Under the pieces are notes generated by a model, which saw only the letters and a list, made by a program, of their open reading frames with translations, was not told the DNA's origin and made no database searches. Of a stretch of DNA of 64,000 nt, positions 25,331 through 35,022 are shown piece by piece. The DNA is taken from NCBI RefSeq assembly GCF_048320135.1, contig NZ_CP182947.1, positions 682,001 through 746,000 of the forward strand, written 5' to 3'. The first letter of the stretch is position 1. The number at the start of each line of letters is the position of its first letter. The position numbers were made by a program, and so were the translations under genes. The stretch comes from Ideonella_A sakaiensis_A. Lineage in GTDB: Bacteria; Pseudomonadota; Gammaproteobacteria; Burkholderiales; Burkholderiaceae_C.

Positions 25331-27742
25331 TCAACGCAGGCTCGGCAGGGCATAGGCAAGCACCGAATCGCCCGCCTTGGTGCCGATCGATCCATGGCCG
25401 CCGGCGACCACCAGCAGATACTGGCGGCCGTCGGCACCGAGGTAGGTCATCGGTGTGGCCTGCCCGCCGGCCGGCAGCCGCGCCTTCCACACTTCATTGC
25501 CACTGGTCACGTCATAGGCGCGCACGTAGTAGTCGAGCGTGCCGGACAAGAAGGCCACACCTCCGGCAGTCAGGATCGGACCGCCGAGATTCGGCACGCC
25601 CATCCTGAACGGCAGCGGCAGCGGCGCCAGGTCGCGCACCGTGCCGTTCGGATGCTGCCAGACGGTGCGGCCGCTGGTCAGGTCGGCGCCGGCGACCAGC
25701 CCCCACGGCGGTGCCTGGCACGGAATCCCGAGCGGCGACGTGAATGGCTTCAGCTCGACCGCGAATGGCGCGCCGAAATTCTCGTTCAGCGCCGGCAGCG
25801 CGCCCTTCGGCGGTTCCTCGTTGACGACCAGCGAGCTCGCGTCGTCGCGCGGAACCAGCCGCGAGATGAAGGCGAGCCGGTTCGGCGTCGTGAAGGCGAT
25901 CTGACGCAGCGGGTCGACGGCGATGCTGCCCCAGTTGAAGACGCCGAAATTGCCTGGATAAATCAGCGAGCCCTGCGTCGACGGCGGTGTATAGCGGCCC
26001 TCGTAGCGCAGCTTGCGGAACGCGATCCGGCACCACAACTGGTCGAAGATCGACGCGCCCCACATCGATTGTTCGGACAGCGCGGGCGGGTCGAACGACA
26101 ACGCGGAAACCGGCTGCGTCGGCGCGGTGAAGTCGCCGGCTGCGGCACCCTGCGGCGCCGGCCGCTCGGCGACCGGCAGCAGCGGCTCGCCATTGCGGCG
26201 ATCGAGCACGAACACCTCGCCCTGCTTGGTCGGCTGAACGAGCGCCGGCACGCGCTGGCCGCGGATCGTCAGGTCGAGCAGGCTCGGCTGCGACGGCACG
26301 TCGTAGTCCCACAGGTCGTGGTGAACGGTCTGGAAAAACCACCTGACCTGTCCGGTCTGCAGATCGAGCGCGACGACCGACGACGAATACCGCTCGACCG
26401 CTGCGCTGCGCCGGCCGCCCCACTGGTCCGGCGGCTGGTTGCCCATCGGCACATAGACCATGCCGAGTTCCTCGTCGACACTCGAGATCGACCAGCTGTT
26501 CGGCGAATTCGGCGTATAGGTCTTGCCTTCGGCAATCGGCGCGGTCTGCTGCGGATCGGCCGCATCCCAGTTCCACACCAGTTCGCCGGTCTCGACGTCG
26601 AATGCACGGATCACGCCGGAGGTTTCGTGCACCGAGACGTTGTCGAGCACGGTGCCGCCGACGATCACCAGCTTGCGCGTGACGACCGGCGGCGAGGTCG
26701 AGTAATAACCGCCAGGCCGCTTGTTCGGCATGTTGGCCCATAAATCGATTTCGCCAGAGCCACGGCCGAAGGCCGCGCATCTGCGACCGCTGTCAGGATC
26801 GAGCGCGATCAGCCGGCCGTCCGATGTCGGCATGAACAGCTTGCTCGCGCAGACGCCGGCGGCCGATGCGGCTGCGCCATCGACGGGCAATGCCGGCGGC
26901 TGGTAGCCGAGACCGCGGCAGGTCAGGTGCTGCAGGGCCAGCTCGCCGGTGATCTTCGGGTCGAAGCGCCACAGCTCGCGGCCGGTCACCGCATCGAGTG
27001 CGATGACAAACTGGTGCGGCGTGCACAGGAACAGCCGGTCGCCGATCTTCAGCGGCGTCACCTCGAAGGTCGTCTCGACCGGATCGCCGGGCTGGCCGCG
27101 CAGATCGCCGGTATGGAATTGCCAGGCCAGTTCCAGCCGCGACGCATTCGCCGAGGTGATCTGTGCGAGCGGCGAATACCGCTGGCCGAATCCGGTGCGT
27201 CCGTAGGCCTGCCATTCGCCGGCCGGCATCGGATCGCTGCGCGGCGCACGCAGGCTTTGCCGATCATTGGCAAACGGCAACGCGCCGGCGATCCGGTGCG
27301 GCTCGCGCAAGCCGGCGGCAATCGCCACCGCGACGAAGGCCGCCATCACGCCGGCCAGTGCATACCAGTCACCGCGCCGCGGCGGATGGCCGCGCCGTCG
27401 CAGCGAACGGCGAACCACCGGCAGCAGCAGCACCACGCCGATCACGATCACCAGACCGAGCCGGGCCGCCAGTGGCCACCATTCGACACCGGCTTCCGCG
27501 ATCGCCCAGACCAGCGTCGCAGCAGCCGTCACGGCGTATACCGACAAGGCCGCCGGCCGGCGCAACCACAGCAGCGCCGCGGTGGCGAGCAGACCGAGCG
27601 ACAGCAGCAGATACCAGACACCGCTGCCGCCAAGCGTCAGCAGGCGGACGCCGCCGATCGTCAGTGCGGCGGCCGAAGCCACGCAGACAAGTACCAGCGC
27701 GAGGCTGATCAGGCGGCCAGTGATCGATTGGGATTCGGACAT
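25331..27742 (-). CDS. gcd: Membrane-bound PQQ-dependent glucose dehydrogenase
   Basis: An 803-residue quinoprotein that oxidises glucose to gluconolactone in the periplasm and passes electrons to ubiquinone. Five hydrophobic helices occupy roughly residues 1-140, followed by an eight-bladed propeller with repeated W-type motifs, for example VIALDAVTGRELWRFDP, VIRAFDVETGELVWNWD and a C-terminal GQATPMTYLGADGRQYLLVVAGGH. Length equals that of E. coli Gcd. PQQ synthesis genes are not in the window. It probably supplies gluconate, and via a gluconate dehydrogenase 2-ketogluconate, for the kgu locus at 44-50 kb. Confidence 0.93.
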   Translation of the reverse strand: MSESQSITGRLISLALVLVCVASAAALTIGGVRLLTLGGSGVWYLLLSLGLLATAALLWLRRPAALSVYAVTAAATLVWAIAEAGVEWWPLAARLGLVIVIGVVLLLPVVRRSLRRRGHPPRRGDWYALAGVMAAFVAVAIAAGLREPHRIAGALPFANDRQSLRAPRSDPMPAGEWQAYGRTGFGQRYSPLAQITSANASRLELAWQFHTGDLRGQPGDPVETTFEVTPLKIGDRLFLCTPHQFVIALDAVTGRELWRFDPKITGELALQHLTCRGLGYQPPALPVDGAAASAAGVCASKLFMPTSDGRLIALDPDSGRRCAAFGRGSGEIDLWANMPNKRPGGYYSTSPPVVTRKLVIVGGTVLDNVSVHETSGVIRAFDVETGELVWNWDAADPQQTAPIAEGKTYTPNSPNSWSISSVDEELGMVYVPMGNQPPDQWGGRRSAAVERYSSSVVALDLQTGQVRWFFQTVHHDLWDYDVPSQPSLLDLTIRGQRVPALVQPTKQGEVFVLDRRNGEPLLPVAERPAPQGAAAGDFTAPTQPVSALSFDPPALSEQSMWGASIFDQLWCRIAFRKLRYEGRYTPPSTQGSLIYPGNFGVFNWGSIAVDPLRQIAFTTPNRLAFISRLVPRDDASSLVVNEEPPKGALPALNENFGAPFAVELKPFTSPLGIPCQAPPWGLVAGADLTSGRTVWQHPNGTVRDLAPLPLPFRMGVPNLGGPILTAGGVAFLSGTLDYYVRAYDVTSGNEVWKARLPAGGQATPMTYLGADGRQYLLVVAGGHGSIGTKAGDSVLAYALPSLR

Positions 27743-27837
27743 GTCTGTGATTCAACCACCGTAGGCTGGCCGCGGCCAGGGATGCGTCGGACATGACGCC
27801 AGATTGGCGTCGGAGGCAACACGTCGCGTGCACTCGG

Positions 27838-28512
27838 TCAGAACGGCTCGACGTGGCTGCGCAGTTCGATCTCCCAGCTCCAAGCACCACGTGGCTGGTG
27901 CAGCGCTGCGATATAGCTCGAAGCAATCGCCTGCGGGGTGAAATCGCCATCCGACGAGCCGTCGTTGACGACCGAGCCATCGATCACGAAATGAACGACA
28001 TGAATGCCGGCCGGCCCGAGTTCGCGGGCCAGGCTCTGCGCCAGCCCGCGCAACGCGAACTTGCCCATCGCGAACACCGACGAGCGCGCAAACCCCTTGA
28101 TGCCGGCGGTCGCGCCGGTAAAGAAGATGCTGCCCCGGCCCTGCGGCAGCATCCTGCGCGCGGCCTGCTGCGCGGTGGCCAGCGCGCCGACCGCGGTCAC
28201 CTGGATCGCGGCGCTCGCCGCGGCGATGTCGAGGCTCAGCAGATCGCCACGGATCCGTGCGCTCGGGTTGTACAACACGATCTCGGGCGCACCGATTTCG
28301 CGTTCGACCGATTCGAACAACTGCGCGATGCTCGCCGGCGAGGCTGCATCGACCTGGAAGGCCTGCGCGCCGAGCGAATCGGCAAATGGCCGCAGCCTGT
28401 CGATGTCGCGCGCGGCCAGCGCAACCGGATGGCCTGCGGCCCGCAGCGCTTGCGCGAAGGCGCCGCTGATGCCAGGGCCGGCACCGATGATCAGGGCAGG
28501 CGGTGATGCCAT
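27838..28512 (-). CDS. SDR-fold protein with Phe at the catalytic Tyr position
   Basis: A 224-residue SDR-like protein. The nucleotide loop is IIGAGPGISGAFA and the dimer helix is present, but the YxxxK motif reads F147-A-M-G-K151 and the usual catalytic Ser strand reads FTGATAG. The active Tyr is thus missing while Lys remains. NNAG is replaced by YNPSA. Homologues with this FAMGKFALRGLAQSLARE pattern form an uncharacterised SDR subgroup, so this is probably a conserved feature rather than damage. The ATG has no strong ribosome site. The gene is divergent from the DUF421 gene. Confidence 0.8.
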   Translation of the reverse strand: MASPPALIIGAGPGISGAFAQALRAAGHPVALAARDIDRLRPFADSLGAQAFQVDAASPASIAQLFESVEREIGAPEIVLYNPSARIRGDLLSLDIAAASAAIQVTAVGALATAQQAARRMLPQGRGSIFFTGATAGIKGFARSSVFAMGKFALRGLAQSLARELGPAGIHVVHFVIDGSVVNDGSSDGDFTPQAIASSYIAALHQPRGAWSWEIELRSHVEPF

Positions 28513-28671
28513 CGTGACTCCCGTTGTGAAGATCTGATCGGACTGCGCCGCGCCGCAGCGAGGGCCGGCCTCGAAGATAGCAGGCCGCGGACGATCCCGC
28601 GACCGGGTAGCTCGCAGGCTAGGCCACAGGCTGCTGGAGAATGCGGCCACCCGCAACGCCTCGCACCCGTC

Positions 28672-29265
28672 ATGGACAAGAATTTCACCCCGCTCGACTG
28701 GCACCGCATCATGCTCGGCGAGGCGCCGCCGATGTTCCTGGCTGAGATCGGGCTGCGCATCCTGATGCTGTTCGTGTTGTTGCTGCTGGTCGTCCGGCTG
28801 CTCGGCAAACGCGAGCAGGAGACGCTGAGCCCGATGCAGCAGATGCTGATGATTGCGCTCGGCTCGGCGGCCGGCGACGTGATGCTGTATCCGGAGGTGC
28901 CGATCGCCGCTGCGGCGATGATCCTGTTCGGCGTCGCGCTGCTGACGATCCTGCTCGAAAAAACCGCCAGCCGCTTCCGCCCGGTTCGCGACTACATCGA
29001 ATCGCGGCCACGCATCCTGCTGCGCGATGGCAAGGTCGACTTCGACGCGCTGGCGAAGGAGCGGACGACCCGCCGCGAACTGTATGCGGTGTTGCGCAGC
29101 AAGGGCGCGGTGGCGCTGTCGCAGGTCGAGCTGGCGGTGCTCGAGGTCACCGGCGCGATCAGCGTCGTGCTGAACGACAGCAAGCCCGAGCAGCGCGACC
29201 TGATCGACTACCTGCTCGACTCGGCGAAGAAGCCGCCGCATCATGACCGCGCCGGTTCACATTAG
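28672..29265 (+). CDS. DUF421 (YetF-like) membrane protein
   Basis: A 197-residue protein with three hydrophobic helices near residues 20-45, 55-75 and 80-100, then the conserved cytoplasmic domain with RPRILLRDGKVDFDALAKERTTRRELYAVLRSKG. This is the DUF421/YetF pattern; related spore proteins affect germination, but the role in Gram-negative bacteria is unknown. It stands alone; a hairpin without a T-run at about 29272-29302 follows it. Confidence 0.85.
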   Translation: MDKNFTPLDWHRIMLGEAPPMFLAEIGLRILMLFVLLLLVVRLLGKREQETLSPMQQMLMIALGSAAGDVMLYPEVPIAAAAMILFGVALLTILLEKTASRFRPVRDYIESRPRILLRDGKVDFDALAKERTTRRELYAVLRSKGAVALSQVELAVLEVTGAISVVLNDSKPEQRDLIDYLLDSAKKPPHHDRAGSH

Positions 29266-29384
29266 CAGAACCAACCGATACCCGCACGGGCCGGTCGGTT
29301 GCCAAGCCGACGCAGAATGCGCTTGAAGAATTTTTTGACGCGCACCGCGGCTGTAGCAGCGGTGGCCGGCGCCACTTCCGCATC

Positions 29385-30473
29385 TTGAAACCTGCACGCC
29401 TTTCCACGCCGGGCCGCCTCCTCTTCTGGGCGCTGGGCCTCGCCGCGATCGTCGCAGCCGTCTGGTGGGCATCGACGCAGGGGCGTGCGCAACCGGCAGC
29501 TGACCAGACACGGCAAACCGACGCGGAGCGCCCGGTCCCGGTGGTCGTCGCGCCCGCCGTGACCAGCGATGGCGGCATGATCGTCGAGGCGGTCGGCACC
29601 GGCCTTGCACTGCGTTCGGCCAGCCTGCAACCGGCAGTTGCCGGTGAAGTCGCGAGGGTGCGCTTCAAGGCCGGTGACCGGGTGCGCGCCGGCCAGCCGC
29701 TGCTCGAACTGGTCGACCGCCGCCAGCGGCTGAACCTGAAACTGGCTGCGGCGAAGGTCGAGCAGGCACGGCGCCTGCTTGCACGTTACGACGCCACCGC
29801 CGGCACCGGCGCGGTGCCGGGCAGCGTGATCGATGCGGCACGCAGCGCGCTGCAGACGGCCGAGGTCGAACAGTCGCTTGCCGCTGAGGCGCTTGCCGAG
29901 CGCACCGTGCGCGCGCCGTTCGACGGCGTCGTCGGCCTGGCGCAGGTCGATCCGGGCGACCGCATCGCGCCCGACGACGTGATCACCGTGATCGATGACC
30001 GGCGCCGGTTGCGGCTGGCATTCGACCTGCCCGAGCCCTATCTGCCGCATGTGCGCACCGGCCATCCGGTGTTGGCCAGCAGCGCCGCGCTCGGCGACAC
30101 GGTGATCGAGGGCCGCGTGCAGCAGCTCGACAACCGGCTCGACCCGGCGACGCGCAGCCTGCGCGTGCGCGCCGAACTGCCGAACGAGAACGACCTGCTG
30201 CGTCCCGGCATGTCGTTCACCGTGCGGCTGAATCTCCCCGGCGGCATGCAACTGCAGGTGCCGGATCTGGCCTTGCAATGGGCACGCGAAGGCGGCCATG
30301 TGTGGGTGGTGCGCGATGGCAAGGCGCAGCAGGTGCCAGTTCAGCTGCTGCGCCGCCGCGAAGGCGTGGTGCTGATCGACGGCGAATTGCGCGCCGGCGA
30401 ACCGGTCGTCGTCGAAGGCGTGCAACGGCTGCGCCCGGGCCGCCCGGTGCGCATCGTCGAGGCCGCGCCATGA
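29385..30473 (+). CDS. RND efflux periplasmic adaptor (membrane fusion protein)
   Basis: A 362-residue HlyD/AcrA-type adaptor linking inner-membrane pump and outer-membrane channel. One N-terminal membrane anchor (LLFWALGLAAIVAAVWWA) precedes the lipoyl/barrel-sandwich region (GEVARVRFKAGDRVRAGQPLLELVD) and a short helical hairpin; FDGVVGLAQVDPGDRI starts the second half. A TTG start is used because no ATG/GTG precedes the anchor in frame. It is first in a three-gene efflux operon and ends 22 bases before the pump gene. Confidence 0.88.
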   Translation: MKPARLSTPGRLLFWALGLAAIVAAVWWASTQGRAQPAADQTRQTDAERPVPVVVAPAVTSDGGMIVEAVGTGLALRSASLQPAVAGEVARVRFKAGDRVRAGQPLLELVDRRQRLNLKLAAAKVEQARRLLARYDATAGTGAVPGSVIDAARSALQTAEVEQSLAAEALAERTVRAPFDGVVGLAQVDPGDRIAPDDVITVIDDRRRLRLAFDLPEPYLPHVRTGHPVLASSAALGDTVIEGRVQQLDNRLDPATRSLRVRAELPNENDLLRPGMSFTVRLNLPGGMQLQVPDLALQWAREGGHVWVVRDGKAQQVPVQLLRRREGVVLIDGELRAGEPVVVEGVQRLRPGRPVRIVEAAP

Positions 30474-30495
30474 CGGCAGCGCCGGAGGTGATCCG

Positions 30496-33400
30496 GTGAA
30501 CGACGGCGGCGGCCTGCCCGGCCTCGGCATCCGCCGCCCCTGGCTGGTGGTCGTGATCAACCTGCTGATCGTGATCGCCGGGCTGGCTGCGTTGCAAGGC
30601 GTCGAGGTGCGCGAGCTGCCGAACATCGACCGGCCGGTGGTCTCGGTGCGCGCCGAATATCCCGGCGCCGCGCCGGAGACGCTCGATGGCGAGGTCACCC
30701 GCGTGCTCGAGGCGGCGGCGGCCCGCGTGCCGGGCGTGCACAGCGTGCGCTCTGCCAGCGAGGAAGGCACGCTGCGCGTGCACCTGAGCTTCCGTCCCGG
30801 CGTCGATCTGGTCACCGCCGCCAACGACGTCCGCGAGGCCGTCAGCCGCGCCGAACGCGAGCTGCCGGCCGGCGTGCGCAACGTCACCGTGATCAAGGCC
30901 GATGCCGATGCGCAGCCGGTGATGCGGCTCGCGGTATCGAGCGCGACGCTGTCGATCGACGCGCTGAGCCGAGCCGTCGAGGAGCGCATCGAGCCCGAAC
31001 TGGTGTCGGTCGACGGCGTCGCCGACGTGACGATGTTCGGCGCGCGCGAACGGGTGCTGCGCGTGCGCATCGACCCGCAGGCGCTGGCCGCGCGCGGCCT
31101 CGCGGTCAGCGACATCGCGCAGGCACTGGCGACGGCACGCGCCGACGTGCCGGCCGGCAGCCTCGACGCGTCGCAGCAGGAGGTGCTGGTGCGCGCCAAT
31201 GCCTCGCTCGCGACGCCGGAGCAGGTTCAGGCGCTGCGCCTGCCTGGCGGCAGCCGGCTGGCCGATGTTGCCGAAGTCTTTTTTGCCCCGGCCGATGCGC
31301 AGGCCTATGTGCGGCTCGACGGCCGCACCGTCGTCAGCCTCGGGGTCGTCCGCCAGGCGCAGGCGAACAGCCTGGCAATTTCCGACGGCGTGCGTGCAGT
31401 GATCGCGCGGCTCGCCGCCGACGACCACGACCTGACGATCCGCATCGTCTCCGACGACGCCTTGTTCATCCGCGGCTCGATCGGCGAGGTGCTGAAGAGC
31501 ATGGGCTTTTCGGTACTGATCGTCGCCGTCGTCGTCGGCCTGTTCATCGGCCAGTGGCGGGCAACGCTGATTCCGGTAGTCGCGATTCCGGTCTCGCTGA
31601 TCGGCACGCTCGCGGCATTGTGGGCAATGGGTTTTTCGCTGAATCTGATCACGCTGCTGGCCCTGCTGCTGGCCACCGGCCTGGTCGTCGACGATGCAAT
31701 CGTCGTGCTCGAGAATATCCAGCGCCGGCGCCGCGAGGGTCTGGCGCCACGCGCCGCGGCGGTGCTCGGGGCGCGCCAGGTCTTTTTTGCGGTGCTGGCA
31801 ACCACCGCGACGCTGATCTCGGTATTCGTGCCGATCTCCTTCCTGCCGTCGGCAGCCGGCAAGCTGTTCACCGAATTCGGCTTCGTGATGGCGTTCGCGG
31901 TGCTGATCTCGTCGTTTGTCGCGCTGTCGCTGGCGCCGATGATGGCGTCTCGCATCGACGTGCTGGCCCGGCCGGGACGGCTCGGCGCAGCGCTCGGCAG
32001 CTTCGGCGCCACGGTCGCGACCGGTTTCGACCGTGCGCTCGACGCCGCGCTGCGCCATCGCCTTGTCGTCATCGTGCTTGCGCTGCTGCTGGCAATCGCC
32101 GCGGGGCTGACGCTGCGCTCGATTCCGCAGGAGCTCGCACCTGCGGAAGACCGCGGCGTGTTGATGCTGATGCTGCGCGGCCCGGACGGCACCGGCCTGC
32201 GTTATACCGATCGGCAGATGGAACAGGCACTGCGCGCACTCGACCCGCTGGTCGACGAGGGCCTGGTCGGCAGCGTCTTCACGATCACCGGCCGCTGGGA
32301 TCCGAACCGCGGCCTGATCATCGCGCCGCTGCGTGACTGGGCCGACCGCGACATCTCGCAGCAGCAGATCGCCGCCAGGCTGCAGCCGCAGCTGGCCGCA
32401 CTGCCGGGCGCACAGGTGCGGATCATCGGCGGCAACAGCCTCGGCGTGCGCAACGCCGGCGGCGGGCTGCAGGCGGCGATCGTCGGCACCGAGCATCGCC
32501 GCATCGCCGAGGTAGCGTATCAATTTGCCGAGGCGATCGAGCGCGAGATGCCCGGCGCCGGCGACGTCCGCGTCGAATACGACGCGACCCAGCCGCAGCT
32601 GTCGCTGCGCATCGACCGCGAACGCGCGGCCGATCTCGGCGTCGCGGTCGATGGTCTCGACACGACGCTGCGCGCACTGGTCGACGGCACCGAGGTCGCG
32701 ACGATGACGGTCGGCGACCGCAGCGTGCCGGTAATGCTCGAATCGGCGCAAAGCGCCGTACGCGATCCGCAGGACCTGCTCGGCCTGACGGTGCGCAACG
32801 CCGCCGGCCAGGCGGTGCCGCTGTCGCAGTTCGTCCGCTTCGAGGATGGCGCGATCGCCGCCCAGCTCGACCGCCACGGCCAGCGGCGCGCGGTCGAGCT
32901 GAACCTGTCGCTCGATCCGTCGTTGCCGCTGCAGCGCGCCGTCGACGAACTGCGCGCACTCGCGCAGCGCACGCTGCCAGACGGCATGAGCCTGCTGCTG
33001 CTCGGCGACGCGGCAACGCTGGAGGAGACCTCGCGCGGCGTGCAGATCACCTTCGCGATCGCGCTGCTGGTCGTCTTCCTGGTGCTGGTCGCGCAGTTCG
33101 AAAGCGTCACCAGCGCCGCCACCGTGCTGCTGACGGTGCCGTTCGGCCTCGCCGCCGCCGCATTCGCGATGGTGCTGAGCGGTGTCTCGCTGAACCTGTA
33201 CAGCCAGATCGGCCTGTTGCTGCTGGTCGGCGTGATGGCAAAAAACGGCATCCTGATGGTCGAGTTTGCCGATCAGTTGCGCGATGCCGGCAAGCCGGTG
33301 CTGCAGGCGGCCCGCGAGGCCGCTTCGACGCGGTTGCGCGCGATCCTGATGACGATGGCCTCGACCGTGCTAGGCGCGGTGCCACTGCTGCTGAGCAGCG

Positions 33401-33585
33401 GTGCCGGTGCCGAGGCGCGCAATGCGATCGGCTGGGTGATTTTCGGCGGGCTGGCGTTGTCGGCGCTGTTCACGCTGTTTCTCGCGCCGGTGATCTATAC
33501 GCTGCTGGCGCCGCTGGCGCGGCCGCGCGCCAGCGAAGCCGCGCAGCTGGCCAGCGAGCTGGCAGCTGCCGAGCGCCGACCATGA
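30496..33585 (+). CDS. RND efflux pump, inner-membrane permease
   Basis: A 1029-residue proton-driven resistance-nodulation-division transporter with twelve membrane helices and two large periplasmic loops. The TM4 proton-relay aspartates appear in LLATGLVVDDAIVVLENIQRRR; FGLAAAAFAMVLSG and GVMAKNGILMVEFA mark the second half. The GTG start follows a strong GGAGGTG ribosome site. The sequence is of the HAE1/MexF-like drug efflux type rather than heavy-metal type. Its stop overlaps the channel gene start as ATGA. Confidence 0.93.
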   Translation: MNDGGGLPGLGIRRPWLVVVINLLIVIAGLAALQGVEVRELPNIDRPVVSVRAEYPGAAPETLDGEVTRVLEAAAARVPGVHSVRSASEEGTLRVHLSFRPGVDLVTAANDVREAVSRAERELPAGVRNVTVIKADADAQPVMRLAVSSATLSIDALSRAVEERIEPELVSVDGVADVTMFGARERVLRVRIDPQALAARGLAVSDIAQALATARADVPAGSLDASQQEVLVRANASLATPEQVQALRLPGGSRLADVAEVFFAPADAQAYVRLDGRTVVSLGVVRQAQANSLAISDGVRAVIARLAADDHDLTIRIVSDDALFIRGSIGEVLKSMGFSVLIVAVVVGLFIGQWRATLIPVVAIPVSLIGTLAALWAMGFSLNLITLLALLLATGLVVDDAIVVLENIQRRRREGLAPRAAAVLGARQVFFAVLATTATLISVFVPISFLPSAAGKLFTEFGFVMAFAVLISSFVALSLAPMMASRIDVLARPGRLGAALGSFGATVATGFDRALDAALRHRLVVIVLALLLAIAAGLTLRSIPQELAPAEDRGVLMLMLRGPDGTGLRYTDRQMEQALRALDPLVDEGLVGSVFTITGRWDPNRGLIIAPLRDWADRDISQQQIAARLQPQLAALPGAQVRIIGGNSLGVRNAGGGLQAAIVGTEHRRIAEVAYQFAEAIEREMPGAGDVRVEYDATQPQLSLRIDRERAADLGVAVDGLDTTLRALVDGTEVATMTVGDRSVPVMLESAQSAVRDPQDLLGLTVRNAAGQAVPLSQFVRFEDGAIAAQLDRHGQRRAVELNLSLDPSLPLQRAVDELRALAQRTLPDGMSLLLLGDAATLEETSRGVQITFAIALLVVFLVLVAQFESVTSAATVLLTVPFGLAAAAFAMVLSGVSLNLYSQIGLLLLVGVMAKNGILMVEFADQLRDAGKPVLQAAREAASTRLRAILMTMASTVLGAVPLLLSSGAGAEARNAIGWVIFGGLALSALFTLFLAPVIYTLLAPLARPRASEAAQLASELAAAERRP

Positions 33586-35021
33586 TGTACCGGCAATCGT
33601 TGCCGCTGCCGATTGCGGCACTGGTGGCGACGCTGCTGTTAATCCTGGCCGGCTGCGCGGCGCGGCCGCCGGTACAGCAACAGGGGTCCGGCGCGATGGC
33701 CGACCTCGATGCCGACAGCCGCTTCCATGCGGCGCAGCACGACGCGCCGCGTCCAACCGAAGCCGATCTTCGCTGGTGGACACGATTTGGCGACGACGAG
33801 CTGGCGCGATGGGTCGAGCGCGCGTTGGCGGCCAATACCGACATTGCGCTGGCGCGCGAGCGGCAAGCGGAAACACGCGCCGCATTGCGCGCCGCCGAAG
33901 GCCGGCGCATGCCGCAACTGGTTGCCGCAGCCCGTGTCGATGCCAGCAGCCGCCAGTCCGCCAATCAGCGGCGGATCGAGCCGGCGCTGCTGCTGCGCCT
34001 CGACTGGGATGCCGATCTGTGGGGCGAACTGCGTGCCGACGAGCGGGCGGCTGCCGCAACGCTTGCGGCGCGGCGCTTCGAGACGCAGGCCGCGCGCCTG
34101 TCGACCGCGGCACTGACCGCGCGCGCCTATCTGGCCTGGCAGCAGGCCCGGCTCGACCTGCAGGCGCGGCGCGATGCACTCGCGTTGTGGCGTGAAACCG
34201 CGCGCGTCGTCGGCATCCGGGTCGACGCCGGCCTGTCGCCGAAGCTCGATGGCCTGCGCGCCGACGGCGAGCTTGCCGCCGCGCAGGCCGCGGTGATCGA
34301 TGCCGCAGCCAGCGTGCGCGAGGCCGAGCGGCCGCTGCAGTTGCTGACCGCAACACGACCCGGTGCGCCGATCGCGAGCGCCAGCCCGCCACGGCTGCCG
34401 ATTGCTCCGGGCGCAAGCGCCGATGGCGCCGCAGCGTCGGCTGCCGCATTGCCGGTGGTCCTGCCACTCGACCTGCTGCGTCTGCGCCCGGACCTGCAGG
34501 CCGCCGAGCAGGCCTTGCGGGCCGCCGAGGCGGCGGTCGATGCGGCGGCGGCCGCCGAGCGCCCATCGCTGCGCCTGCCCGGTGTGCTGACGCTGGGCAC
34601 GGCCGGTGGCAGCGCGCTGCTGGCGACGGTCGCAGCCGAGCTGGCAGCGCCGCTGTTCGATGGCGGCCAGCGCGAAGCCGCCAGCGACGCCGCACGCGCC
34701 CGGCTGCGCGCCGCCGAGCTCGGCTATCGGCAAGCGGTGCAACAGGCACTCGCGCAAACCGAAGCCGCGCTGCATGCCCACCGCACCGCCCTCGACGCAC
34801 TGACCGCGTTGCACGAGGCAGTGCGTGCGGCCGATGCAGCGGTGCAGCAGGCACGAATCCTCTACGACAACGGGCTGGCCGGCTTTCTCGAACTGCTGGA
34901 AGCACAGCGCAATGCGGTCACGCGGCGCCAGTCCCTGCGCAACCAGCAGGCCGACCTGGTGCGCAGCGCAGTCGCAGCCTACGAGGCGATGGGGCTGATG
35001 CCGCCGGATTCGCCGGAGTGA
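33582..35021 (+). CDS. RND efflux outer-membrane channel lipoprotein (NodT/OprM family)
   Basis: A 479-residue TolC-like channel. A lipoprotein signal peptide ends in the lipobox LAGC with Cys25 as the lipidated residue. Two homologous halves follow, each with long Ala/Arg-rich helices (for example LARERQAETRAALRAAEGRRMP and AEQALRAAEAAVDAAAAAERP), as in OprM. Translation is coupled to the pump gene by the ATGA overlap, so all three efflux components are made together. The convergent tam gene begins two bases beyond its end. Confidence 0.9.
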   Translation: MMYRQSLPLPIAALVATLLLILAGCAARPPVQQQGSGAMADLDADSRFHAAQHDAPRPTEADLRWWTRFGDDELARWVERALAANTDIALARERQAETRAALRAAEGRRMPQLVAAARVDASSRQSANQRRIEPALLLRLDWDADLWGELRADERAAAATLAARRFETQAARLSTAALTARAYLAWQQARLDLQARRDALALWRETARVVGIRVDAGLSPKLDGLRADGELAAAQAAVIDAAASVREAERPLQLLTATRPGAPIASASPPRLPIAPGASADGAAASAAALPVVLPLDLLRLRPDLQAAEQALRAAEAAVDAAAAAERPSLRLPGVLTLGTAGGSALLATVAAELAAPLFDGGQREAASDAARARLRAAELGYRQAVQQALAQTEAALHAHRTALDALTALHEAVRAADAAVQQARILYDNGLAGFLELLEAQRNAVTRRQSLRNQQADLVRSAVAAYEAMGLMPPDSPE

Positions 35022-35022
35022 T

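Noticed and set aside
29272..29302. Hairpin after the DUF421 gene considered as an intrinsic terminator
   Set aside because: The stem is interrupted and no T-run follows; a T-run further on (near 29332) is not adjacent to it.
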